The translations under genes and the position numbers were made by a program. From NCBI GenBank assembly GCA_017628435.1, contig JAGBZE010000189.1, positions 1 to 13,978 on the forward strand: a DNA stretch of 13,978 bases, given 5' to 3'. This document shows positions 6,847 to 12,054 of this stretch, one piece after another; position 1 is the stretch's first letter; every line of letters begins with the position of its first letter. Under the pieces are notes generated by a model. The model was given only the letters and a program-made list of their open reading frames with translations. It ran no database searches and was not told where the DNA came from. The DNA comes from Akkermansia sp. (GTDB taxonomy: Bacteria > Verrucomicrobiota > Verrucomicrobiia > Verrucomicrobiales > Akkermansiaceae).

Positions 6847-6874
6847 TTGCAATAAGTCACTGCATTGATACAAT
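6847..6874 (+). promoter_or_regulatory. Promoter of ilvC
   Basis: TTGCAA (6847-6852) and TACAAT (6869-6874) have a 16-bp spacer. TTGACT at 6842-6847 is an alternative -35 but would need a 21-bp spacer. Transcription should start near 6881, giving a leader of about 52 nt. Confidence 0.65.
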
Positions 6875-6888
6875 TCCGCCTACACAGA

Positions 6889-6905
6889 CAGGCAGCCCCT
6901 GCCTG
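6889..6905. repeat. Perfect hairpin in the ilvC leader
   Basis: CAGGCAG (6889-6895) and CTGCCTG (6899-6905) are perfect inverted copies around CCC. The repeat lies about eight bases after the predicted transcription start. No T-run follows and no leader peptide rich in branched-chain residues is seen, so an operator or an mRNA-stabilising stem is more likely than an attenuator. Confidence 0.55.
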
Positions 6906-6932
6906 ATAACTGATCAACCCAAGAACACAACA

Positions 6933-7913
6933 ATGAACATTCTCCACGACAAGGACGCCGATGTGAGCGTTCTCAACGGTAAGACGGTGGCAGTGATTGG
7001 CTACGGCGCCCAGGGTCGCGCCCAGGCTCTTTGCATGCGCGACAGCGGCGTGCACGTAATTATCGGCATCCGCCCCGGCAAGAGCTGGGACGCCGCCGCT
7101 CAGGACGGCTTTGAGGTAATGACTGTGGCCGAAGCTTCCGCCAAGGCCGATATCATCCACATTCTGCTGCCCGATGAGCACCACGGTGAGGTGTACGAGA
7201 CCCAGATCAAGCCGAACCTGTGCGCCGGCAAGACCCTGTGCTGCTCCCACGGTTTCGCTTATGTGTTCAAAACCATCGTTCCCCCGGCTGACGTGGACGT
7301 TATCATGGTAGCCCCCAAGGGCCCGGGCACTGAGGTGCGCCGCGTGTTCGAGGAAGGCTTCGGCTGCCCCGGCCTCATCGCCGTATGGCAGAACCCCTCC
7401 GGCAACGCCCAGCAGACCGCTCTGGCCATGGCCAAGGCTGAGGGCCTGACCCGCGGTGGCGTGCTGGAATGCACCATGCAGCAGGAAACCTACGAAGACC
7501 TCTTCGGCGAGCAGAACGTGCTCTGCGGTGGTCTTGTAGACCTCATGAAGTATGGTTTCGAAACACTTATCGAAGCCGGCTACCCCGCAGAGATGGCCTA
7601 CTTCGAATGTGTGCACGAAGCCAAGCTCATCGTGGACATCATCTACAACAAGGGCATCCAGGCCATGAACGGCGTAATCTCCAACACCGCTGAATTCGGT
7701 GAATACTACAACGGCCCGCAGATTCTGGGCCCGGAGGTAAAGGAGAAGATGAAGGAGAGCCTCAAGCGCATCGAGACCGGCGAGTTCGCCCGCGTATGGC
7801 TGGCTGAAGCCGCCGCCGGCGCTCCCAACCTGCTGGCCAAGCGCGCTGCTCTGGCCGAGCACCCGGTCGAAATCGTGGGCAGCAAGATTCGCTCCCTGTT
7901 CGAACGCAACTAA
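6933..7913 (+). CDS. ilvC: Ketol-acid reductoisomerase (class I, short form)
   Basis: IlvC isomerises and reduces acetolactate or acetohydroxybutyrate to the dihydroxy acids in valine, leucine and isoleucine synthesis, using Mg2+ and NAD(P)H. The 326-residue protein is a class I enzyme. The Rossmann motif GYGAQG is at 23-28. Catalytic SHGF has His106, Mg2+ ligands DLFGE give Asp189 and Glu193, Glu225 and Glu229 lie in YFECVHE, and Ser250 lies in ISNTAE. Two things differ from the common form. The usual His in GYGSQGHA is Arg29, and the beta2-alphaB cofactor loop (RPGKSW, 47-52) appears one residue shorter than the usual 7-residue loop. The gene stands alone, without ilvBN, ilvD or leu genes, and is bounded by its own promoter and terminator. 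Confidence 0.96.
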   Translation: MNILHDKDADVSVLNGKTVAVIGYGAQGRAQALCMRDSGVHVIIGIRPGKSWDAAAQDGFEVMTVAEASAKADIIHILLPDEHHGEVYETQIKPNLCAGKTLCCSHGFAYVFKTIVPPADVDVIMVAPKGPGTEVRRVFEEGFGCPGLIAVWQNPSGNAQQTALAMAKAEGLTRGGVLECTMQQETYEDLFGEQNVLCGGLVDLMKYGFETLIEAGYPAEMAYFECVHEAKLIVDIIYNKGIQAMNGVISNTAEFGEYYNGPQILGPEVKEKMKESLKRIETGEFARVWLAEAAAGAPNLLAKRAALAEHPVEIVGSKIRSLFERN

Positions 7914-7930
7914 TCCAGACCTTACATTTC

Positions 7931-7967
7931 GATTCGGCGGGTTACCTCAAACCCGCCGAATCTTTTT
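7931..7967 (+). terminator. Intrinsic terminator after ilvC
   Basis: GATTCGGCGGGTT (7931-7943) pairs perfectly with AACCCGCCGAATC (7950-7962) around a 6-nt loop, followed by five T (7963-7967). It lies only 13 bp before the start of the ABC ATPase gene. Confidence 0.92.
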
Positions 7968-7980
7968 ACCTCCCTCCCCC

Positions 7981-8769
7981 ATGGAAAACGTCATCAACGT
8001 CGAAAACGCCACTGTCTACCTCACCGGCCGTGAAATTCTGCACAACATCAGCTGGCAGGTGAAGAAGGGTGAGCGCTGCTTCATCCTCGGCGCCAACGGC
8101 GCCGGCAAAACCACACTGGTGCGCATGCTCATGGGCTATGCCTGGCCGCTCTTCGGCGCCAAGGTGGAGGTGCTGGGCCGCCGCTTCGGCACGGTCAACC
8201 TGCAGGAGCTGCGCAAGCACATTGCCTGGGTGAGCCCGCTCATGCACCAGTGGCTGGGCGACCGCGACTGGACCGGGCGTGAAATGGTACTCAGCGGACC
8301 GGATGCCACCATTGGCCTGTTCCGCGACCCCACCCCGGAGGAGGAAGAACGCGCCGCCGGGCTGATGCACAGCCTGCGGGCAGACCACCTCATGGACCGC
8401 ACCGTGGCCACCATGAGCTCCGGCGAGCAGGTGAAGGTACTCATCGCGCGCGCGCTTATGACCAACCCGGAGCTCATGATTCTGGATGAACCCAGCGTAT
8501 ACCTTGACATCGCCGGGCGCGAATTCCTGCTCAACACCATTGCAGAGCTCGCCAACTCCCACCCGGAGCTCACCATTATCTTCATCACCCAGCGCATCGA
8601 AGATATCCTGCCCGAATTCAGCCGCGGCATGATTCTGCGCCAGGGCGAAATCCAGGCCTACGGCTCTCGCGACGAGGTACTCACTGAGCAGAACCTCAAG
8701 GATGCTTTCGACCTCGATATCCGCCTCATCCGCGCCCGCAACGGCCGCCTCTGGAGTGTGATTGAGTAA
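7981..8769 (+). CDS. Stand-alone ABC transporter-type ATPase (ModF/YlmA-like)
   Basis: The 262-residue single-domain ATPase has Walker A GANGAGKTT (37-45), an ABC signature in the form SSGEQ (146-150), Walker B LMILDEPS (165-172) with Glu170, and a D-loop at about 173-176. The general plan, with the IAWVSP segment (81-86) and a switch region followed by I-E-D-I, is like the soluble YlmA/ModF-type group. The switch histidine that normally follows ..IT is Gln204 (FITQRIED). No permease or binding-protein gene is adjacent, so its partner and substrate are unknown. There is no recognisable promoter between the ilvC terminator and the ATG; the 13 bp before it are pyrimidine-rich. The last codons, RLWSVIE-stop, lie in a 28-bp repeat that recurs after the next gene. 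Confidence 0.88.
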   Translation: MENVINVENATVYLTGREILHNISWQVKKGERCFILGANGAGKTTLVRMLMGYAWPLFGAKVEVLGRRFGTVNLQELRKHIAWVSPLMHQWLGDRDWTGREMVLSGPDATIGLFRDPTPEEEERAAGLMHSLRADHLMDRTVATMSSGEQVKVLIARALMTNPELMILDEPSVYLDIAGREFLLNTIAELANSHPELTIIFITQRIEDILPEFSRGMILRQGEIQAYGSRDEVLTEQNLKDAFDLDIRLIRARNGRLWSVIE

Positions 8770-8772
8770 AAA
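8745..8772. repeat. Direct repeat, copy 1 (3' end of the ABC ATPase gene)
   Basis: The 28 bp covering the last codons and stop of the ABC gene match 9851-9878 at 26 of 28 positions. The common core is CCGCCTCTGGAGnGTGATTG, then A(G/A)TAAAAA. This copy is read in frame as RLWSVIE-stop. Confidence 0.9.
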
Positions 8773-8790
8773 TATACCCCATACTGCCAT

Positions 8791-9867
8791 ATGAATACCC
8801 TTATCACCTCCGACTCCTCCTACCGCGAATGGCTCACCGAGCTCAGCAAGCGCTACCGTAGCAGCCAGATTCGCGCCGCCGTCAAGGTCAATGAAGAGCT
8901 CCTGCGCTTCTACTGGCAACTGGGCCGCGATATCGTTGAGCGACTGCCGGAAAACAAACGAGGTTCAGCATTCTTCGATAAATTAAGCATTGACTTGAGC
9001 CGCATCCTGCCCGATATTCACAGTCTTTCCCCCAGAAATCTGCGCTACATAAAAAAGTTTTATTCTATTTACAATCAATATATAAAAAAATTGCCACAAC
9101 TTGTGGCAAACAAGACAAATCCCAGCATAGATGCTATACTACATGATATTTTCCAAGTACCCTGGGGACATCATCGTTTCATCATTGACAAGTGCTACCA
9201 CGAACCGGAAAAAGCTCTGTTCTTCGTACAGAAAACCGTAGAAAACGGTTGGTCGCGCGCCATGTTGCTCAACTTCCTGGACACCGACCTCTACGCTCGC
9301 CAGGGGAAAGCCATCACCAATTTCGCCAAAACACTGCCGGAACCAACCAGCGAACTGGCGCAGCAGCTGACAAAAGACCCCTATCAATTCGATTTCCTTA
9401 CCATCAGCGAACAATATAAGGAAAAGGAACTCAAGGATGCACTCGTCGATAACATCACAAAACTCCTCCTGGAACTGGGAACCGGCTTTGCCTTCATGGG
9501 GAGGGAATACCGGATGCTTGCCGGCGAGAAAGAGGTTTTTGCAGATTTACTTTTCTACAACACGCACCTTCATTGCTACGTGGTGGCCGAAGTCAAAGTA
9601 GGCGATTTTGAAGCCTCTCACCTGGGGCAGTTAAGCGCCTACGTTTCCATTGCCGACGCCACCATGAAACATGCCGGAGACAATCAGACCATCGGCCTGC
9701 TCATCTGCAAAAATAAAGACAACGTATTCGCCCAATATGCACTGGAAGGTTACAGGCAACCGCTCGGTATATCCGAATACGACTTATCCTCTGCTCAAAT
9801 CACCAAAGCCCTGCCCAGCATTGCGGAAATCGAGCAGCGCCTGCGCTGCCCCGCCTCTGGAGCGTGA
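8791..9867 (+). CDS. DUF1016/YhcG-like PD-(D/E)XK nuclease-domain protein
   Basis: The 358-residue protein has the DUF1016 layout: an N-terminal helical domain (about 8-130, with VNEELLRFYWQLGRDI at 33-48 and SPRNLRYIKKFY at 80-91), a PWGHH linker (124-128), and a C-terminal PD-(D/E)XK nuclease domain (about 190-345). Likely catalytic residues are Asp252 (FADLLFY) and Glu267-x-Lys269 (AEVKV), followed by Gln280. E. coli YhcG is about 375 residues. Members occur alone, near restriction-modification genes and on mobile DNA; their role is not well defined. Codon content is mosaic: host-like GC in the first 50 codons, then very AT-rich. The last codons (CPASGA-stop) run through the second copy of the ABC-gene repeat in another frame, so the C-terminus is borrowed. 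A CATACT at 8780-8785 could be a -10, but no fitting -35 is seen. Confidence 0.9.
   Translation: MNTLITSDSSYREWLTELSKRYRSSQIRAAVKVNEELLRFYWQLGRDIVERLPENKRGSAFFDKLSIDLSRILPDIHSLSPRNLRYIKKFYSIYNQYIKKLPQLVANKTNPSIDAILHDIFQVPWGHHRFIIDKCYHEPEKALFFVQKTVENGWSRAMLLNFLDTDLYARQGKAITNFAKTLPEPTSELAQQLTKDPYQFDFLTISEQYKEKELKDALVDNITKLLLELGTGFAFMGREYRMLAGEKEVFADLLFYNTHLHCYVVAEVKVGDFEASHLGQLSAYVSIADATMKHAGDNQTIGLLICKNKDNVFAQYALEGYRQPLGISEYDLSSAQITKALPSIAEIEQRLRCPASGA
9091..9109. repeat. Perfect 19-bp palindrome inside the nuclease gene
   Basis: TTGCCACAA (9091-9099) and TTGTGGCAA (9101-9109) are exact inverted copies around a single C. The palindrome lies in the most AT-rich part of the gene, directly after a run of seven A, and encodes KLPQLVANK. 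Confidence 0.85.
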
Positions 9868-9878
9868 TTGAATAAAAA
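9851..9878. repeat. Direct repeat, copy 2 (after the nuclease gene)
   Basis: This is the second copy of the ABC-gene 3' end, 1106 bp downstream of the first. In the ABC reading frame it still encodes RLWSVIE-stop. Its two differences from copy 1 (AGT to AGC, GAG to GAA) are synonymous. The nuclease gene ends inside it in another frame. Confidence 0.9.
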
Positions 9879-9971
9879 GTGAATAAGGAATAGTGAATAG
9901 TTGTAAATACAGGCGGGCGAAGGCCTGCGAAATTTAAGACATTCAAAATCAAAAATCCAAAATTCAAAATC
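9878..9971. repeat. AT-rich short-repeat intergenic tract
   Basis: The 169-bp gap between the nuclease and DUF177 genes holds short direct repeats. AGTGAATA occurs at 9878-9885 and 9892-9899, 14 bp apart. ATTCAAAATC occurs at 9941-9950 and 9962-9971, 21 bp apart. A 5-bp CAGGC/GCCTG stem (9910-9927) lies between them. No ORF is evident. Confidence 0.6.
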
Positions 9972-10001
9972 CGAACCACTCTTGGCGCACCAAATATAGG
10001 C

Positions 10002-10030
10002 TTGCGGGGGCTGAAGCAGGGTGGTATAGT
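10002..10030 (+). promoter_or_regulatory. Promoter of DUF177-rpmF, probably leaderless
   Basis: TTGCGG (10002-10007) and TATAGT (10025-10030) are exactly 17 bp apart. The -10 ends six bases (AGCGGC) before the ATG at 10037, so transcription should start at the ATG itself. Confidence 0.7.
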
Positions 10031-10036
10031 AGCGGC

Positions 10037-10525
10037 ATGCAGATGAATCTCATCATCCCCCTGGAGGAGTTCCCCGAGGAAGGGCGTTTCCTGAGCGGCG
10101 AGCTCGATGCCGCCGTGTTCGGTATTGACTGCGATGCCCTGCGCAGCACCGGCCCGCTGAGCTATGAGCTGGAGGTGCAGCTCTTCGAGACAGAGCTCAT
10201 GGTGCGCGGCAGCATCACCGCTCCCTTCGAGCTGCGCTGCGACCGCTGCCTCACCCTCTTCCCCTACACAGTGGAGCTCGATGACCTTGCATTCTCATAC
10301 GACGTGAAAGGAAAACTGGCACTCGATATCACCGAAGATTTGCGCGAAGAGGTCGTTCTGGCACTTCCCAGCTACCCAAAATGCGAGATTTCAGACCTTG
10401 AATGTGAAATAAATGACACTTTTGGTGATTTTAGACTGGACAAAGACCCCCAAACGGGTGTAGACTCTGCTGCCCCGAGTAGTGAAAGCGTCTGGGATGC
10501 ACTGGATCAGTTTCCCAAGCAATAA
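10037..10525 (+). CDS. DUF177/YceD-family protein
   Basis: The 162-residue protein matches the YceD (DUF177) family. It has the CDRC pair (Cys68, Cys71) after a beta-rich half, the EDLREEVVLALPSYPKC segment (100-116) and a second Cys pair at 116 and 123; the acidic tail ends WDALDQF. The family is found next to rpmF across bacteria and has been linked to 23S rRNA and ribosome assembly, and its four Cys suggest metal binding in this version. The start at 10037 agrees with the family N-terminus (an ATG at 10043 is the only near alternative) and coincides with the predicted transcription start. rpmF follows after 58 bp with no terminator, so the two are co-transcribed. Confidence 0.9.
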   Translation: MQMNLIIPLEEFPEEGRFLSGELDAAVFGIDCDALRSTGPLSYELEVQLFETELMVRGSITAPFELRCDRCLTLFPYTVELDDLAFSYDVKGKLALDITEDLREEVVLALPSYPKCEISDLECEINDTFGDFRLDKDPQTGVDSAAPSSESVWDALDQFPKQ

Positions 10526-10583
10526 GCGCTGTAGCTCTACTCAATGTATCACATCTCGAAAATCTTAAACAAGAAATAGAACT

Positions 10584-10775
10584 ATGGCAGCTCCGAAACG
10601 CAGAACGTCCAAGATGAAGCAGCGCTCCCGCCTGGCCGCCCAGGCCTGGAAGGCTCCCAAGCTCGGCAAGTGCCCGAAGTGTGGCGCAGCCGTCCCCGGT
10701 CACACCGCTTGCCCGCAGTGCGGTACCTACAAGACCCAGAGCGGCGCTGAGGTTATCGTGAAGCTCGTGGACTAA
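10584..10775 (+). CDS. rpmF: 50S ribosomal protein bL32
   Basis: This 63-residue basic ribosomal protein starts with MAAPKRRTSKMKQRSR, typical of bL32, a component of the large subunit near the peptidyl-transferase exit side. It is the zinc-binding form: CPKC (Cys30, Cys33) and CPQC (Cys43, Cys46) make a zinc ribbon. Length is normal. It lies downstream of DUF177 and upstream of plsX in the widespread yceD-rpmF-plsX order. Here a strong terminator and a separate promoter split plsX from it. There is no Shine-Dalgarno sequence before the ATG. Confidence 0.97.
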   Translation: MAAPKRRTSKMKQRSRLAAQAWKAPKLGKCPKCGAAVPGHTACPQCGTYKTQSGAEVIVKLVD

Positions 10776-10815
10776 TCCACGCTGCAACACAAGCAACAGA
10801 ATATTTTCAAGCAAT

Positions 10816-10845
10816 GCCCCATACTTTCACGTATGGGGCGTTTTT
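10816..10845 (+). terminator. Intrinsic terminator after rpmF
   Basis: GCCCCATAC (10816-10824) pairs perfectly with GTATGGGGC (10831-10839) around TTTCAC, followed by GTTTTT (10840-10845). Confidence 0.92.
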
Positions 10846-10848
10846 GTG

Positions 10849-10876
10849 TTGACATCACCCACTTATCTGCTAGAGT
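10849..10876 (+). promoter_or_regulatory. Promoter of plsX
   Basis: A consensus TTGACA (10849-10854) and TAGAGT (10871-10876) have a 16-bp spacer, starting right after the rpmF terminator. The predicted leader is about 32 nt with no Shine-Dalgarno sequence. This is the only promoter here with a TTGA-type -35. Confidence 0.75.
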
Positions 10877-10914
10877 AGAGTCAAGTATTTTTCATACAAC
10901 CCTTTTCTTAATTC

Positions 10915-11961
10915 ATGAAGCTCGCTCTCGATGCAATGGGCGGTGATAACGCACCGCAAATCAATGTGGATGGTGCCAAGCTTGCACTGGCACAGGTTCC
11001 TGCACTGGAAAAGATATACATGGTGGGTGATGAAGCCGCCGTACGCGCCTGCTGCGAGGCCGCAGGCATTGCCAACCACCCGAAGATTGAGTTTGTGCAC
11101 GCCCCCGAGGTAGTCACCATGGAGGAAAGCGGCATCATGGCTGTGCGCCAGAAGAAGAAGTCTTCCATGAGTATCGCTGTGGATCTGGTGAAGAACGGTA
11201 CCGCTGATGCCGTACTCTCCGCCGGCAACACCGGTGCCGCTGTGGCGGCCAGCACCATCAAGCTGCGCCTGCTTCCGGGCGTGGAACGCGCCGGCATTGT
11301 ATCCCCCCTGCCCGCCGCGCACGGCAACGTGCTGGTAAGCGACACAGGCGCCAACCCGGATGCCAAGCCCAGCCACATGGTAGGCTACGCCGTAATGGCC
11401 GCCCTCATGTCCCGCTATGTATACAACCGCCCGAACCCGAAGGTGGGCGTCATGAGCAACGGCACAGAGGACTGCAAGGGTAGTGAGACCTCCCTCAAGA
11501 CCTATGCCCTGCTCGATGAGCTGAACAAGAAGGGACTGCTGCCCTTCGAATTCGTGGGCAACACCGAAGGTCATGACCTCTTTGAACACGGACTCGATGT
11601 AGCCGTGACCGATGGTTTCACCGGCAACATCCTGCTCAAGTGCGTAGAAAGCACCGCCAAGTTCTTCTCCCACACCATGAAGGCCGCCATCAAGAGCAGC
11701 GTGATGGCCATGCTGGGTGCACTGGGCATGAGCAGCGTCTTCAAGACCCTCCGCAAGCGCATGAGCGCCGATGCCGTGGGCGGCAGTCCCCTCATCGGCG
11801 TGAACGGTCTTTCCATCATCGCCCACGGTTCCGCCACCGGCGTGGCCATTCTGAATGCCATCCGCATGGCATGCGATATGCACGGCAACAACATCAACGA
11901 GCAGATCGTGAAGTACATGGGCGACATCAACGAGGCGCTCAAGGACATCCAGGCCGAGTAA
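10915..11961 (+). CDS. plsX: Phosphate acyltransferase PlsX
   Basis: PlsX makes acyl-phosphate from acyl-ACP and phosphate, feeding PlsY for phosphatidic acid synthesis; it is a peripheral membrane enzyme. The 348-residue product has the family signature at once: DAMGGD (6-11). SAGNTGA (102-108), SDTGANPDAKP (142-152), DVAVTDGFTGNILLK (228-242) and GGSPLIGVNG (289-298) follow, all as expected, and the length is normal. The fabH gene that often follows plsX is absent; a terminator comes next and then convergent genes. The internal promoter suggests that lipid synthesis can be set apart from ribosomal protein output. Confidence 0.96.
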   Translation: MKLALDAMGGDNAPQINVDGAKLALAQVPALEKIYMVGDEAAVRACCEAAGIANHPKIEFVHAPEVVTMEESGIMAVRQKKKSSMSIAVDLVKNGTADAVLSAGNTGAAVAASTIKLRLLPGVERAGIVSPLPAAHGNVLVSDTGANPDAKPSHMVGYAVMAALMSRYVYNRPNPKVGVMSNGTEDCKGSETSLKTYALLDELNKKGLLPFEFVGNTEGHDLFEHGLDVAVTDGFTGNILLKCVESTAKFFSHTMKAAIKSSVMAMLGALGMSSVFKTLRKRMSADAVGGSPLIGVNGLSIIAHGSATGVAILNAIRMACDMHGNNINEQIVKYMGDINEALKDIQAE

Positions 11962-11987
11962 GGCACCATTTTCACACACTATTACAT

Positions 11988-12016
11988 AAAAGGAGTGCAG
12001 TCATGCACTCCTTTTT
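11988..12016 (+). terminator. Bidirectional terminator between plsX and oppC
   Basis: AAAAGGAGTGCA (11988-11999) pairs perfectly with TGCACTCCTTTT (12004-12015) around GTCA. The right arm ends in a five-T run (12012-12016) and the left arm begins with four A, so it can serve both convergent units. Confidence 0.9.
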
Positions 12017-12054
12017 ATTTTGCCTGATGAATCACCTTTGTGGCTCTGCACGGA

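Noticed and set aside
7968..7980. CCTCC-containing stretch before the ABC start as a ribosome binding site
   Set aside because: It is the complement-like, pyrimidine-rich form and cannot pair with the 16S 3' end as a Shine-Dalgarno sequence.
8780..8785. CATACT as -10 box of the nuclease gene
   Set aside because: It sits at a leaderless distance from the ATG, but no -35-like hexamer lies 15-19 bp upstream; kept only as a remark.
9910..9927. CAGGC/GCCTG stem as terminator of the nuclease gene
   Set aside because: Only five base pairs, an 8-nt loop and no T-run.
10870..11979. Long leftward open frame of 369 codons opposite plsX, and similar ones opposite ilvC (6777-7862), ABC (7966-8919) and guaB (621-1046)
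   Set aside because: These are antisense shadows of high-GC genes. They have no family motifs, while the opposite strand encodes complete known proteins.
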